Of a stretch of DNA of 64,000 nt, positions 42,893 through 52,250 are shown piece after piece. Position numbers and translations under genes: made by a program. The notes below the pieces were generated by a model. That model did not search any database. It was not told the origin of the DNA and worked only from the letters and a program-made list of their open reading frames with translations. The stretch lies in assembly GCF_011634835.1 (NCBI RefSeq), contig NZ_SIRP01000001.1, positions 1,984,034 to 2,048,033 on the forward strand, written 5' to 3'. Source of the stretch: Isoptericola sp. BMS4 (lineage in GTDB: Bacteria > Actinomycetota > Actinomycetes > Actinomycetales > Cellulomonadaceae). Numbering within the stretch: position 1 is the first letter of the stretch; every line of letters begins with the position of its first letter.

Positions 42893-43810
42893 TCAGGTGG
42901 CGGTGGCGTCGCCGGTCGCGGCGATGGCGTTGCCGGGGCCGCCCTTGCCTGTGGGGGTCGCCGGGTTGCCGATGCCGGGCCCTGCGGCTGCGCCGCCCGA
43001 CGTACGGCCGCTGAGGTACCGCGACAGCCATCGGGCCAGGGCGGTGAGCGCCCAGTTGATGACGATGAAGATCACGGCGGCGACCGCGAGGGTCTGCAGG
43101 TTGTTGCTGTTGCCGTTGCCGAACGTCTGGGCGGCCCGCAGCAGCTCCGGGTAGGCGATGATCTGCCCGAGCGCCGTGTCCTTGAGGACGACGACGAGCT
43201 GGGACACCAGGGCGGGCAGCATCGCGATGAGCGCCTGCGGGAGCTGGATGGAGCGCAGCGTCTGGCCGCCGGTGAGGCCGATCGCCAGCCCCGCCTCGGA
43301 CTGCCCCTTGGGCAGGTTTCCGACGCCGGACCGCACCAGCTCGGCGATGACCGACCCGTTGTAGAGGATCAGGGCGACGACGACCGCGAGGAACGCGGGC
43401 TCGTCGCCGACGTCGTTGTAGCCGAAGAGCAGCCAGAAGAAGATCATCATCAGCAGCACCGGCACGGCACGGAAGAACTCCACGACCACGCCGCTGATCC
43501 ACCGCACGGTCCGCGACGACGCGAGCCGCCCGGACCCGAACACGAGCCCGAACACCACGGCGCCCACGACCGCCCACGCGGCCGCGCGCAGCGTGTTCTG
43601 CAGGCCGGGCAGGAAGTAGTCCAGCCAGGCGCTGGAGGTGAAGATCGGGCCCCACAGGTCCCACGAGAGCTGGCCCTTGCGGCCGAGCTCGGCCAGCACG
43701 AGCGCGGCGATCCCCGCGACCACGATAGCGCCGACCACGTTCCCGATCGCGATGCCGCGACGGGCTCGCGGGCCCGGGGCGTCGAAGAGGACGGACTTCT
43801 GCGTGCTCAT
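42893..43810 (-). CDS. gluD: Glutamate ABC transporter permease GluD
   Basis: Second membrane subunit of the glutamate importer; 305 aa with the HisM-type permease core. FLPGLQNTLRAAAWAVVGAV opens the domain, and VAELVRSGVGNLPKGQSEAG carries the EAA loop that docks the ATPase. A Gly/Ala-rich tail of about 40 residues is not conserved. ATG 43810 overlaps the gluC stop by 4 nt. It is last in the gluABCD order known from Corynebacterium glutamicum. Confidence 0.92.
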   Translation of the reverse strand: MSTQKSVLFDAPGPRARRGIAIGNVVGAIVVAGIAALVLAELGRKGQLSWDLWGPIFTSSAWLDYFLPGLQNTLRAAAWAVVGAVVFGLVFGSGRLASSRTVRWISGVVVEFFRAVPVLLMMIFFWLLFGYNDVGDEPAFLAVVVALILYNGSVIAELVRSGVGNLPKGQSEAGLAIGLTGGQTLRSIQLPQALIAMLPALVSQLVVVLKDTALGQIIAYPELLRAAQTFGNGNSNNLQTLAVAAVIFIVINWALTALARWLSRYLSGRTSGGAAAGPGIGNPATPTGKGGPGNAIAATGDATAT

Positions 43811-44496
43811 CGGCGCACCGCCAGTCGGTTCGAGAGGTACGTGGTCAGGAGGCCGATCGGGATCACCAGGACCACGAAGCCGATCGCGAACGTCATGAAG
43901 ATCGCGTAGATGTAGTTGGCGTTGCTCTCGATCATCTCCCGCATGAGCGTGGAGGTCTCCGTCGAGACGCTCACCGCGGCCGCGACGGTGGAGTTCTTCA
44001 GCAGGGCGATGAGGGTGTTGCCGAGCGGTGCGACCGCGCCGCGGAACGCCTGCGGGAGGATGATCAGCCGCGCGGCGGGCAGGAACGACAGCCCGATGGC
44101 ACGAGCCGCCTCCGCCTGGCCGAGGGGCACCGTGTTGACGCCGGATCGGATCGCCTCGCACACGAACGCCGCGTGGTACACCGTGAGGCCCACGACGGCG
44201 AACCGGAAGAAGTTCTGCGCGAAGTCGTCCGACAGGCTGATCTGCAGCTGCGTCCACACCGCGAGGAACAAGAACGTCATGATGACGGTCAGCGGCGTGT
44301 TGCGGAGCACGTTCACGTACGCCGCGCCGGCCCACTGCAGGCTCGCGATCGGCGAGATGCGCATCAGCGCCAGCACGGTGCCGAGGATCAGGGAGAAGAT
44401 CGCCGCCCAGAACGTCAGCTGGATGTTCACCCAGAACGCCCCGGGCACGTCGTACTCGGCGAAGAGCGCGGCGAACTGGGAGAGGAAGTCACCCAC
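43807..44496 (-). CDS. gluC: Glutamate ABC transporter permease GluC
   Basis: First membrane subunit; 229 aa with about five segments. FWVNIQLTFWAAIFSLILGT and YVNVLRNTPLTVIMTFLFL are typical of polar amino acid permeases, and SGVNTVPLGQAEAARAIGLS holds the EAA loop. GTG 44496 gives MGDFLSQF. It is separated from gluB by 87 nt with a strong hairpin and overlaps gluD by 4 nt. Confidence 0.93.
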   Translation of the reverse strand: MGDFLSQFAALFAEYDVPGAFWVNIQLTFWAAIFSLILGTVLALMRISPIASLQWAGAAYVNVLRNTPLTVIMTFLFLAVWTQLQISLSDDFAQNFFRFAVVGLTVYHAAFVCEAIRSGVNTVPLGQAEAARAIGLSFLPAARLIILPQAFRGAVAPLGNTLIALLKNSTVAAAVSVSTETSTLMREMIESNANYIYAIFMTFAIGFVVLVIPIGLLTTYLSNRLAVRR

Positions 44497-44542
44497 GGTG
44501 TGTCATGCCTCCGGCGGGTCGTGGCGGGGGAGAGGGCGGGGC

Positions 44543-44574
44543 GAGGGGGGCGGCGCCGTGCGCGCCGCCCCCTC
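44543..44574 (-). terminator. Hairpin between gluB and gluC
   Basis: A 13-bp stem with one bulged base, 44543-44556 against 44562-44574 (core CGGCGC / GCGCCG), begins 9 nt after the gluB stop. Hairpins after a binding-protein gene commonly stabilise its mRNA and reduce readthrough into the permeases, giving excess binding protein. Confidence 0.6.
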
Positions 44575-44583
44575 CGGGTCCCG

Positions 44584-45444
44584 TCAGGCGCAGGCGTCGG
44601 GCGTCGGCGGGTTCTGGTCCGCGTTGGGCTCGTAGCCCGTGCCCTCGGTGTTCGACATGACGAACTCCTCCCAGGAGCCGTCGTCGATCATCTCCTGGAT
44701 CGCGGAGTTGACGTCCTCGCACACCTCGTTGTCCTGCGGCAGGCCCACGCCGTAGCGCTCCTCGGAGAACGGGTTGCCCACGACCTTGACCTTGCCCTTG
44801 TTGGCGTCCTGGCCGGCGAGGCCGGCGAGGATGATGTCGTCCGTGGTGACGGCGTCGACCTGGCCCGCGGTGAGCGCGGTGACGCACTCCGCGTACCCGG
44901 GGCGCTCCACGAGCTGGACGCCCTCGGCGTACTCGTCCTTGATGCGCTGCGCCGACGTGGAGCCGGTCACCGAGCACAGGTTCTTGCCCTCGAGCGTCTC
45001 CGGGCCGGTGATGTCCGAGTTGTCCTCGGCGACGAGGAGGTCCTGGCCGGCGACGAAGTACGGGCCCGCGAACGCGACCTGCTCCTTGCGCTCGTCGGTG
45101 ATGGAGTACGTCGCGAAGATCATGTCGACCTGGCCGGTCTGCAGCATCGTCTCGCGGTTCGCGGACGGGGCCTCGACCCACTCGATCTGGTCCTCGGAGT
45201 ACCCGAGCTTGTCGGCCACGTAGGTGGCCACGTCCACGTCGAACCCGGTGTACTCGCTGCCGTCCTGGTAGCCCAGGCCCGGCTGGTCGAACTTGATGCC
45301 GATCTTGATCGAGTCGCCGCCGCCGTCCGAGGAGTCGCCGCCGTCTCCGCCGTCGCCGCCGCCGACGTCCCCGCCACCGCAGGCGGCGAGCGTGAGCGCG
45401 GTGAGCGCGGCGAGCGTGGCGGCACCAACGTGTCGTGTGCGCAT
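44584..45444 (-). CDS. gluB: Glutamate-binding lipoprotein GluB
   Basis: Extracytoplasmic solute receptor; 286 aa. A lipoprotein signal ends in the lipobox LTLAAC with Cys22, followed by a Gly/Asp/Ser-rich linker of about 20 residues. The SBP_bac_3 domain shows IKFDQPGLGYQDGSEYTGFD, FATYSITDERKEQVAFAGPY and GSTSAQRIKDEY. Glutamate is the likely ligand from the gluABCD order; related Asp/Gln receptors are hard to tell apart by eye. ATG 45444 is chosen by the signal peptide. It is the second gene of the operon. Confidence 0.93.
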   Translation of the reverse strand: MRTRHVGAATLAALTALTLAACGGGDVGGGDGGDGGDSSDGGGDSIKIGIKFDQPGLGYQDGSEYTGFDVDVATYVADKLGYSEDQIEWVEAPSANRETMLQTGQVDMIFATYSITDERKEQVAFAGPYFVAGQDLLVAEDNSDITGPETLEGKNLCSVTGSTSAQRIKDEYAEGVQLVERPGYAECVTALTAGQVDAVTTDDIILAGLAGQDANKGKVKVVGNPFSEERYGVGLPQDNEVCEDVNSAIQEMIDDGSWEEFVMSNTEGTGYEPNADQNPPTPDACA

Positions 45445-45566
45445 CGTTCTTACCCTTCGTGAGTGGTGGCCCGGGGGCCCGGTGCTCGCCAGCGAGGCCC
45501 GGTCCCACGGTCGGCGGGGGTCTCCCGCCGGGTGGAGCGTCGGTCTGTCGGGGTCGGGATGTCGTG

Positions 45567-45588
45567 GGTCCCGGAAGGTCCCGGGACC
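45567..45588 (-). terminator. Hairpin between gluA and gluB
   Basis: Stem GGTCCCGG (45567-45574) with CCGGGACC (45581-45588), 6-nt loop, 9 nt after the gluA stop. With the 44543-44574 hairpin it isolates gluB, so the receptor message could be processed and stabilised separately. The 152-nt gap shows no obvious internal promoter. Confidence 0.45.
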
Positions 45589-45596
45589 GGTGGGTC

Positions 45597-46388
45597 TCAG
45601 TGGGTCAGGATCTTGGACAGGAAGTCCTTGGCGCGGTCGCTGCGCGGTGCGGTGAAGAACTCCTCCGGCGTCGCCTCCTCGACGATCTCGCCGTCGGACA
45701 TGAACACGACGCGGTTCGCCGCCTTGCGGGCGAACCCCATCTCGTGGGTGACGACGATCATCGTCATCCCCTCCTTGGCAAGCGCGACCATGACGTCCAG
45801 CACCTCGTTGATCATCTCGGGGTCGAGGGCCGAGGTCGGCTCGTCGAAGAGCATCACCTTGGGCTGCATCGCCAGCGCGCGGGCGATGGCGACGCGCTGC
45901 TGCTGCCCGCCCGAGAGCTGTGCGGGCATCTTGTGCGCCTGGTTCTTCACCCCGACGCGGTCCAGCAGGGCGAGCGCCCGCTCCTTCGCGGCGGCACCGC
46001 GCTCCCGGCGGACCTTGACCGGCCCGAGCGTCACGTTCTCGAGGATGGTCTTGTGGGCGAACAGGTTGAACGCCTGGAACACCATGCCGACGTCCGCGCG
46101 GAGCTTCGCCAGCGCCCGGCCCTCCTGCGGCAGCGGCTGGCCGTCGATCACGATCTCGCCCTCGTCGACGGTCTCGAGCCGGTTGATGGCCCGGCACAGC
46201 GTCGACTTGCCCGACCCGGACGGGCCGATGACGACGAGGACCTCGCCCCGGTGCACCGTCAGGTCGATGTCCCGCAGCACGTGCAGGTCGCCGAAGTGCT
46301 TGTTGACCCCCTTGAGCTCCACGAGCGGGGGGCCGAGCTCCTCGGGCGCGCCGGGCTTCCCCGCCGCCGTCGTTTCGCCGTGATCCAT
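45597..46388 (-). CDS. gluA: Glutamate ABC transporter ATPase GluA
   Basis: Nucleotide-binding subunit; 263 aa. Walker A GPSGSGKS (residues 55-62), Q-loop [17 protein letters not shown], signature [15 protein letters not shown], Walker [15 protein letters not shown] and the switch His in VVTHEMGFA are complete, with sequence typical of polar amino acid importers. It leads gluABCD. ATG 46388 has TAGGTT 6 nt upstream, divergent from miaB. Confidence 0.95.
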   Translation of the reverse strand: MDHGETTAAGKPGAPEELGPPLVELKGVNKHFGDLHVLRDIDLTVHRGEVLVVIGPSGSGKSTLCRAINRLETVDEGEIVIDGQPLPQEGRALAKLRADVGMVFQAFNLFAHKTILENVTLGPVKVRRERGAAAKERALALLDRVGVKNQAHKMPAQLSGGQQQRVAIARALAMQPKVMLFDEPTSALDPEMINEVLDVMVALAKEGMTMIVVTHEMGFARKAANRVVFMSDGEIVEEATPEEFFTAPRSDRAKDFLSKILTH

Positions 46389-46394
46389 CTCTCG

Positions 46395-46400
46395 AACCTA
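46395..46400 (-). promoter_or_regulatory. Leaderless -10, gluA operon
   Basis: TAGGTT, 6 nt (CGAGAG), ATG 46388. A leaderless start for a four-gene operon. Confidence 0.5.
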
Positions 46401-46532
46401 ACCAGTCGTCGTGACGTCGACCAGCACCAGCGGCCCCGGTCGCGCAACGGTTGAGTAACGGTGCGTCCATTCGAGGTCACGACGGCGTGCCGGATGAGGG
46501 GCACCACGTCGGGACCCACGCGAGCGGCACCG

Positions 46533-46538
46533 TACCCT
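46533..46538 (+). promoter_or_regulatory. Leaderless -10, miaB
   Basis: TACCCT, 7 nt, ATG 46546. Confidence 0.5.
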
Positions 46539-46545
46539 AGGAACG

Positions 46546-48192
46546 ATGTCCCTCACCACGCAGAACCCCGCGGTGGCGCCCGCCGAGGACCCGGCGACGG
46601 CGCAGGCCGGAGCCCCGGCGCGCACGTACCTGGTGCGCACGCTCGGGTGCCAGATGAACGTGCACGACTCGGAGCACATGGCCGGCATGCTCGAGCAGGC
46701 CGGGTACACGCGCGCCGCGCCCGAGGACGAGGCGGCGAGCAGGGCCGACGTCGTCGTGATCAACACGTGCGCCGTCCGCGAGAACGCCGCCACCCGCCTC
46801 TACGGCAACCTCGGCCAGCTCGCGGGCCTCAAGGCGGACCGCCCGGGCATGCAGATCGCCGTCGGCGGCTGCCTCGCGCAGAAGGACCGCGGCGAGATCG
46901 TCGACAAGGCCCCCTGGGTCGACGTCGTGTTCGGCACCCACAACCTCGACGCGCTGCCCGTGCTGCTGGAGCGCGCGCGACACAACGCCGAGGCGCAGGT
47001 CGAGATCGCCGAGTCGCTGCAGGTGTTCCCCTCCACGCTGCCCACGCGGCGCGAGTCCGTCTACGCCGGCTGGGTGTCGATCTCCGTCGGCTGCAACAAC
47101 ACCTGCACGTTCTGCATCGTGCCGCACCTGCGCGGCAAGGAGCGCGACCGCCGCCCCGGCGAGGTGCTCGCCGAGGTCGAGGCGCTCGTCGCGTCCGGCG
47201 CCGTCGAGGTGACGCTGCTCGGCCAGAACGTCAACAGCTACGGCGTCGAGTTCGGCGACCGCGGCGCCTTCGCCAAGCTGCTGCGCGCCTGCGGCGAGAT
47301 CGACGGGCTCGAGCGCGTCCGCTTCACGTCGCCGCACCCCGCCGCCTTCACCGACGACGTCATCGACGCGATGGCGGACACGCCGAACGTCATGCCGCAG
47401 CTGCACATGCCGCTGCAGTCCGGCTCGGACCGGGTGCTGCGCGCCATGCGCCGCTCGTACCGCTCCGCGAAGTTCCTGGGGATCCTCGAGCGGGTGCGCG
47501 AGCGCATGCCCGACGCCGCGATCACCACCGACATCATCGTGGGGTTCCCGGGCGAGACGGAGGAGGACTTCGCCGAGACGCTGCGCGTCGTCGAGGCCTC
47601 CCGCTTCAGCTCGGCGTTCATGTTCCAGTACTCGCCCCGCCCCGGCACCCCGGCCGCGACCATGGACGGCCAGCTGCCGAAGGAGGTCGTGCAGGAGCGG
47701 TTCGACCGGCTGCTGGCGCTCCAGGAGCGGATCAGCGCCGAGGAGTCGGCCCGGCAGGTCGGCCGCACCCTCGAGGTCCTGGTCGCGGAGGGCTCCGGGA
47801 AGAAGGACGGCGCCACCCACCGGCTGTCCGGGCGGGCGCCCGACAACCGCCTCGTGCACGTGGCCGTGCCGGCCGGCCTGGCCGAGCACGTGGCCGGCGG
47901 GCCGCCGGTGACCACCGACGACCCCCGGCTGGCCGAGACGGGGGCCCTGGACCCGCGGCTGCCCCGCCCGGGCGATCTCGTGACCGTGGACGTCACCCGC
48001 GCGGCACCGCACCACCTCATCGCCGACTCGGCGCTCGCGGGCGGCACCTACGCGGTGCGCCGCACCCGGTCGGGCGACGCCTGGGCGCAGCGGGAGAGGA
48101 CACGTCTCACGGGCGACGACGGCCACGGTCACGGCGACGGCGGCGCGAGCGCCGGGCCCGTCAGCCTCGGGATGCCGACGCTGCGTCGCTGA
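46546..48192 (+). CDS. miaB: tRNA-2-methylthio-N6-isopentenyladenosine synthase MiaB
   Basis: Radical SAM methylthiotransferase acting on i6A37 of tRNAs reading UNN codons; 548 aa. The N-terminal domain has cluster cysteines Cys35 ([12 protein letters not shown]), Cys75 ([10 protein letters not shown]) and Cys109 (VGGCLAQKD). The radical SAM triad is Cys183, Cys187 and Cys190 in [13 protein letters not shown]. The C-terminal TRAM domain begins near residue 400. A tail of about 60 residues after it is longer than in E. coli. It uses the product of miaA, which lies 2 kb downstream. ATG 46546 from the leaderless geometry. Confidence 0.96.
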   Translation: MSLTTQNPAVAPAEDPATAQAGAPARTYLVRTLGCQMNVHDSEHMAGMLEQAGYTRAAPEDEAASRADVVVINTCAVRENAATRLYGNLGQLAGLKADRPGMQIAVGGCLAQKDRGEIVDKAPWVDVVFGTHNLDALPVLLERARHNAEAQVEIAESLQVFPSTLPTRRESVYAGWVSISVGCNNTCTFCIVPHLRGKERDRRPGEVLAEVEALVASGAVEVTLLGQNVNSYGVEFGDRGAFAKLLRACGEIDGLERVRFTSPHPAAFTDDVIDAMADTPNVMPQLHMPLQSGSDRVLRAMRRSYRSAKFLGILERVRERMPDAAITTDIIVGFPGETEEDFAETLRVVEASRFSSAFMFQYSPRPGTPAATMDGQLPKEVVQERFDRLLALQERISAEESARQVGRTLEVLVAEGSGKKDGATHRLSGRAPDNRLVHVAVPAGLAEHVAGGPPVTTDDPRLAETGALDPRLPRPGDLVTVDVTRAAPHHLIADSALAGGTYAVRRTRSGDAWAQRERTRLTGDDGHGHGDGGASAGPVSLGMPTLRR

Positions 48193-48269
48193 CGTCGCTT
48201 CCCGGCCGCCGGCGAGCCCAGAGCGCCGGTGCTCGGCCGGGGTCCTGCGTCGAGGTGCCCGGTCGGTGC

Positions 48270-48914
48270 TCAGTCGGGGTCCGTCGCGTCGCCGCCGGGG
48301 CCGCCCGGCGCGACGGTGCCGACGGTGGCGAAGAACTGCGAGGCGGTGACGAGCCCGCACGACACCGTCGCGGCGAGCTGCTCGTCGGTGGCCCCGTGCT
48401 CGAAGTCGACCGACACCTCGGCGTACAGCGCGAGCCCGTCGCCCTCCGGCCGGGTGTAGACCTTGGGCCATACCCGTTCGCGGTTCCAGTCGTTGACGGT
48501 CTGCAGCACGGACAGCCGCGAGGTGGGCGTGACCGCCCCGGCCCAGCGACCGCGCACCTGCAGGATCTCGGAGTGGTCGCCGAGCAGGAGGAACCAGAAC
48601 CGGTTGCCGTCCCAGGTACCCGTGATGTCGCCGTCGGAGTCGGTGCGGAACCGGTAGCCGCGGCGCGTCAGGTCGTCGGCGACGCGGGCGGCGCTGAGCG
48701 AGCGAGGCCGCGCGGGGCCGACCCGCCCGCGGCCGGGACGCCCGGGTTGCCCGGTCGCGGGGCGAGGCGCCGCGGCACGGCGCCTCGCGAGGGAACCCTC
48801 GACCGCTCGGCCGGCGCCCCGGGCGGCCCGCAGGGCGCCGCCGGCGGCGAGCCGGGCCACGCCCGCGGCGCCGCGCGCCGTACGCCGTGCGCCGTCGCGC
48901 CAGCCGCCGCTCAC
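48270..48914 (-). CDS. YbjN-domain protein, second of a tandem pair
   Basis: 214 aa. A basic Ala/Arg-rich N terminus of about 75 residues precedes the YbjN domain: VADDLTRRGYRFRTDSDGDI, FWFLLLGDHSEILQVRGRW and LQTVNDWNRERVWPKVYTRP. The DSDGD and NDWNRE patterns are the family core. Actinobacterial YbjN proteins are of unknown biochemistry; the fold resembles type III secretion chaperones. GTG 48914 overlaps the stop of the first copy (GTGA). Convergent with miaB. Confidence 0.87.
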   Translation of the reverse strand: MSGGWRDGARRTARGAAGVARLAAGGALRAARGAGRAVEGSLARRRAAAPRPATGQPGRPGRGRVGPARPRSLSAARVADDLTRRGYRFRTDSDGDITGTWDGNRFWFLLLGDHSEILQVRGRWAGAVTPTSRLSVLQTVNDWNRERVWPKVYTRPEGDGLALYAEVSVDFEHGATDEQLAATVSCGLVTASQFFATVGTVAPGGPGGDATDPD

Positions 48915-49507
48915 GGTGCGCTCCGCAGCGGGTCGGGGAACGTGGAGTCGAGGTGCTCGAAGAACATCGACCCCGTGCTCAGCCCGCACTGCAGCAGCTG
49001 GTCGAGCTGCTCGTCGCTGACGCCGTGGCCCACGTCCACGGTGACCTCGGCGCACACGACGACCGTCCCGTCGTCGCGCACGCGCACGTAGGTCTTGGGC
49101 CAGATGCGCTCCGCGTTCCACCCGTTGCACAGCTCGAGGACGTCCTCGAGCCGTTCGATCGTCAGGTCCCGGTGCCACTGGCCGCGCACCTGCAGCACCT
49201 GGGAGTCGTCACCGAGGACCAGGAAGTAGAACAGCCAGCCGTGCCAGAGGCCGCCCACGTCGCCGTCGGAGTCCACGAAGTAGGAGAACCCGGCGGCCTC
49301 GAGCCACTGCTCGACCCGTGCGCGGGAGAGTGGTGAGGGCGGCTCCCCGGCGGGCTCGTCCACCTCGTCCGACGTCTCGCCGGCGTCCACGTGGCGCAGC
49401 AGGAGGTCCTCGACCCTGGCGCGCAGCTCGTCGTCACCCATCGCCTCGGCCCGGCCTGCCGAGGCCGACCGGGACCTGCTCGTCCGGCGTGCACCGAAGA
49501 ACTTCAC
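48911..49507 (-). CDS. YbjN-domain protein, first of a tandem pair
   Basis: 198 aa. The same domain as its neighbour: LEAAGFSYFVDSDGDVGGLW, LFYFLVLGDDSQVLQVRGQW and LELCNGWNAERIWPKTYVRV. The N-terminal 70 residues are acidic rather than basic. The two copies therefore differ in charge and may pair. GTG 49507 is supported by TAGCGT 7 nt upstream. The order YbjN-YbjN beside the miaA region recurs in Actinobacteria to my recollection. Confidence 0.87.
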   Translation of the reverse strand: MKFFGARRTSRSRSASAGRAEAMGDDELRARVEDLLLRHVDAGETSDEVDEPAGEPPSPLSRARVEQWLEAAGFSYFVDSDGDVGGLWHGWLFYFLVLGDDSQVLQVRGQWHRDLTIERLEDVLELCNGWNAERIWPKTYVRVRDDGTVVVCAEVTVDVGHGVSDEQLDQLLQCGLSTGSMFFEHLDSTFPDPLRSAP

Positions 49508-49514
49508 CTCGCCC

Positions 49515-49520
49515 ACGCTA
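49515..49520 (-). promoter_or_regulatory. Leaderless -10, ybjN pair
   Basis: TAGCGT, 7 nt (GGGCGAG), GTG 49507. Confidence 0.45.
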
Positions 49521-49588
49521 CACGTCGAGCCGTGCGCGGGGCGGACCGTCCACCGACCCCACGCCCGGAGCGGGCACGCGCCGGGCGG

Positions 49589-49594
49589 TAGGTT
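49589..49594 (+). promoter_or_regulatory. Leaderless -10, gene 49601
   Basis: TAGGTT, 6 nt (GGCGCC), GTG 49601. Confidence 0.45.
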
Positions 49595-49600
49595 GGCGCC

Positions 49601-50236
49601 GTGACCGTCCGTGCCGTCGCGCTCCCGGCGACCCCCCTGCTCGTGCGCGGAGCCGCGGGCGCCGAGGACGTCCTGACCACGACCCGCGAGCGGGCGGCCA
49701 CTCTGCTCGGGCGCCTGCTCGACGACGCCGGCGGCGCGCGCGACCTGCTGGTCGTCGCGCCGCTTCCCCGGGGCGCGACGCCGCCGGACGACGCCGGCCC
49801 CGCACCCCGGCGGCCGTCGCTCGCCGGGGCCGGGATCCCCGACCGGTGGCTGCCCGACCTCGACGGCTGGCCGCGGGCGGGGGCGGCGCACGTGCCCGCG
49901 TCGGTGGCGCTCCTCACCCTCGGCCGTGCGCTGGTCGCCCGCGGCGAGCCGGGGCGTCGCGGTGCCGTCGGAGTGATCGAGCTGCCCGCCGACGCCCCGC
50001 CGTCCGTCGTGGCGCGCGCCGTCGCGTCGGTGCGGGCCGCCGCCGCGACGGTGCTGGCGTGGTCGCCGGGTCCGTCCACGCAGCCCGTCGCGGAGATCGC
50101 CGCCGCCCTGGTCGCCGAGGCCGGTTGGGTGCCGGAGACGACCGCGACCGTCGAGCGCGGGGACCACCTCCCGGGCCGCTACGAGCTGACGGCCTGGCGG
50201 GAGGACCGGCGGGAGCGCGGGTCCCTCGCGGGCTAG
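49601..50236 (+). CDS. Hypothetical protein upstream of miaA (LigB-like?)
   Basis: 211 aa, no signal or membrane segment. It holds the position of mycobacterial Rv2728c, just before miaA-dapF, whose family is annotated as similar to class III extradiol dioxygenase subunit B. In this copy I see LPATPLLVRGAAGAEDVLTT near the N terminus and RGAVGVIELPADAPPSVVAR later, but no histidine pair that would make a dioxygenase site. So a degenerate, non-enzymatic member or an unrelated protein is possible. GTG 49601 from TAGGTT upstream. It ends 10 nt before miaA. Confidence 0.68.
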   Translation: MTVRAVALPATPLLVRGAAGAEDVLTTTRERAATLLGRLLDDAGGARDLLVVAPLPRGATPPDDAGPAPRRPSLAGAGIPDRWLPDLDGWPRAGAAHVPASVALLTLGRALVARGEPGRRGAVGVIELPADAPPSVVARAVASVRAAAATVLAWSPGPSTQPVAEIAAALVAEAGWVPETTATVERGDHLPGRYELTAWREDRRERGSLAG

Positions 50237-50239
50237 GGT
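50234..50239 (+). promoter_or_regulatory. Leaderless -10, miaA
   Basis: TAGGGT, 7 nt (CGCCTCC), GTG 50247; the hexamer overlaps the previous stop codon. Confidence 0.45.
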
Positions 50240-50246
50240 CGCCTCC

Positions 50247-51272
50247 GTGAGCGCACCTGGCACCCCCGCCGTCCCCGACCGCGCGGCGCCCACGGCCGCG
50301 CCCGTCGTCGCCGTCGTCGGGCCCACGGCGACCGGCAAGTCGGACCTGGCGATCGACCTCGCCCTCGCGCTGGACCCCGCGGAGATCGTCAACGCCGACG
50401 CGTTCCAGCTCTACCGGGGCATGGACGTCGGCACCGCCAAGGTGCCCCCGGGCGCGCGGCGCGGCGTGCCGCACCACCAGCTGGACGTGCTGGACCCGTC
50501 CGAGGACGCCTCGGTGGCCCGCTACCAGGAGGCCGCCCGCGCCGACCTGGACGCGATCGCGGGCCGGGGTGCCCGCGCGGTCGTCGTGGGCGGCTCGGGC
50601 CTGTACGTGCGGGCCCTGCTCGACCACATGGACTTCCCCGGCACCGACCCCCGGGTGCGCGAGCGGCTGGAGGCGCGCGCCGAGACCGAGGGGCGCCGCG
50701 CGCTGCACGCCGAGCTCGCCCGGATCGACCCGCGGGCCGCGGAGTCGATCGGCCCGCACAACACGCGGCGGATCGTGCGGGCGCTGGAGGTCATCGAGCT
50801 CACGGGGCAGCCGTACACGGCCAACCTGCCGCGCCAGGAGTACGTCCGCCCGGCCGTGCAGATCGGGCTGGACTGCGACCGGGAGGTGCTGGACGCGCGC
50901 GTGGCACGCCGGGTGGAGCGCATGTGGGACGCCGGGCTCCTGGCCGAGGTGCGGGCCCTCGCGTCGCCGGCGCAAGGGGGCGCCGGGCCCGGGCTCGGGG
51001 CGACGGCGGCACGAGCCGTGGGGTACGCGGAGGTGCTGGCCTGCTGGCGCGGCGAGCTGAGCGAGGACGGGGCGCGCGAAGCGGTCGTGGCCAACACCCG
51101 CCGGCTCGCGCGCAAGCAGATGGGCTGGTTCGGCCGCGACCCGCGCGTGCACTGGCTCGACGCCGGCTCGCCCACGCTGCTCCAGGACGCGCTGCGGGTC
51201 GTGCGCGACGCCGACGCGGGGGCGCTGCCCGCGCCGGAGGCCGGTCCGGTGCGCCGTAGGCTGGGCTCATGA
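50247..51272 (+). CDS. miaA: tRNA dimethylallyltransferase MiaA
   Basis: Transfers an isopentenyl group to A37 of tRNAs, the step before MiaB; 341 aa. P-loop [17 protein letters not shown] starts near residue 25; [37 protein letters not shown] and [15 protein letters not shown] follow. [18 protein letters not shown] and [19 protein letters not shown] complete the family pattern. [13 protein letters not shown] replaces the usual SRALGYAQ loop. GTG 50247 from TAGGGT. It overlaps dapF by 4 nt. Confidence 0.96.
   Translation: MSAPGTPAVPDRAAPTAAPVVAVVGPTATGKSDLAIDLALALDPAEIVNADAFQLYRGMDVGTAKVPPGARRGVPHHQLDVLDPSEDASVARYQEAARADLDAIAGRGARAVVVGGSGLYVRALLDHMDFPGTDPRVRERLEARAETEGRRALHAELARIDPRAAESIGPHNTRRIVRALEVIELTGQPYTANLPRQEYVRPAVQIGLDCDREVLDARVARRVERMWDAGLLAEVRALASPAQGGAGPGLGATAARAVGYAEVLACWRGELSEDGAREAVVANTRRLARKQMGWFGRDPRVHWLDAGSPTLLQDALRVVRDADAGALPAPEAGPVRRRLGS
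51257..51262 (+). promoter_or_regulatory. Leaderless -10 for dapF inside miaA
   Basis: TAGGCT, 6 nt (GGGCTC), ATG 51269. It lies in the last codons of miaA and would uncouple dapF from tRNA modification. Confidence 0.45.
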
Positions 51273-52195
51273 CGCTGCGCTTCACCAAGGGTCACGGCAC
51301 CCACAACGACTTCGTGCTGGTCGCCGACACCCGGGGTGACCTCGACCTGACCCCCGACGACGTGCGCCGCCTGTCCGACCGTCGCGGGGGGATCGGGGCC
51401 GACGGCGTCATCCGCCTCGCGCCCACCGCCGCGATCGCCCGGGCGGGCGAGTCCGTGGCCGACGAGGTGCTCGCCGACGAGCCGGCGGCCATCTGGTTCA
51501 TGGACTACCGCAACGCCGACGGCTCCGTCGCCCAGATGTGCGGCAACGGGGTGCGCGTGTTCGCGGCGTTCGCCGAGCGCACGGGCCTGGCCGACCTCGC
51601 GGACGGCGAGGAGCTGGCGCTCGGGACGCGGGCGGGCGTGCGCCGCGTGCGCAAGGAGCCCGACGGCTGGTACGCCGTCGACATGGGGGCCTGGCACCTG
51701 CCCGGCGGCGAGGACGCCGCCCGGGCCGGGGCCGACGCCGCGGTCGCCGCCGCCGGGTGGACCGCGCCGCGGCCCGCCCTGAGCGTCGACGTGGGGAACC
51801 CGCACACCGTGGTGGCCCTCGCCCGGGACGACGAGCTCGCGGCGGTGGACCTGACGCTGCCGCCCCAGGTCGAGCCGCTGCCGCCCGAGGGGACCAACGT
51901 CGAGCTCGTCGTGCCGCTCGCCGAGGCGGTCGACTCCGACGGGCGGCCCGTGGGCCGGCTGCGCATGCGGGTCCACGAGCGCGGCGTCGGCGAGACGCAG
52001 TCCTGCGGGACGGGGGCGTGCGCGGCGGCGCTGGCGGTGCGGACCTGGGCCGGCGCTGCCGCGGACGCCGTCGTCCCGGACGTGTGGGAGGTCGAGGTGC
52101 CCGGCGGCGTGCTGCGCGTGCGGGTCCTCGAGGGCGGGCACGTCGAGCTGGCGGGGCCCGCCGAGCTGGTCTTCACCGGGGACGTCGAGCTGTAG
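51269..52195 (+). CDS. dapF: Diaminopimelate epimerase
   Basis: Converts LL- to meso-diaminopimelate for lysine and peptidoglycan; 308 aa. The two catalytic cysteines are present: [10 protein letters not shown] (first half) and [10 protein letters not shown] (second half). [14 protein letters not shown] at the N terminus, [12 protein letters not shown] and [12 protein letters not shown] are typical. It overlaps miaA by ATGA but has its own leaderless-type promoter. Third dap gene of the window. Confidence 0.96.
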   Translation: MTLRFTKGHGTHNDFVLVADTRGDLDLTPDDVRRLSDRRGGIGADGVIRLAPTAAIARAGESVADEVLADEPAAIWFMDYRNADGSVAQMCGNGVRVFAAFAERTGLADLADGEELALGTRAGVRRVRKEPDGWYAVDMGAWHLPGGEDAARAGADAAVAAAGWTAPRPALSVDVGNPHTVVALARDDELAAVDLTLPPQVEPLPPEGTNVELVVPLAEAVDSDGRPVGRLRMRVHERGVGETQSCGTGACAAALAVRTWAGAAADAVVPDVWEVEVPGGVLRVRVLEGGHVELAGPAELVFTGDVEL

Positions 52196-52250
52196 CGCCC
52201 GGTCGCCACCTCCGGGTGACCGCGGGGGAGCGCCGGGTCCGGTGGTCCGG

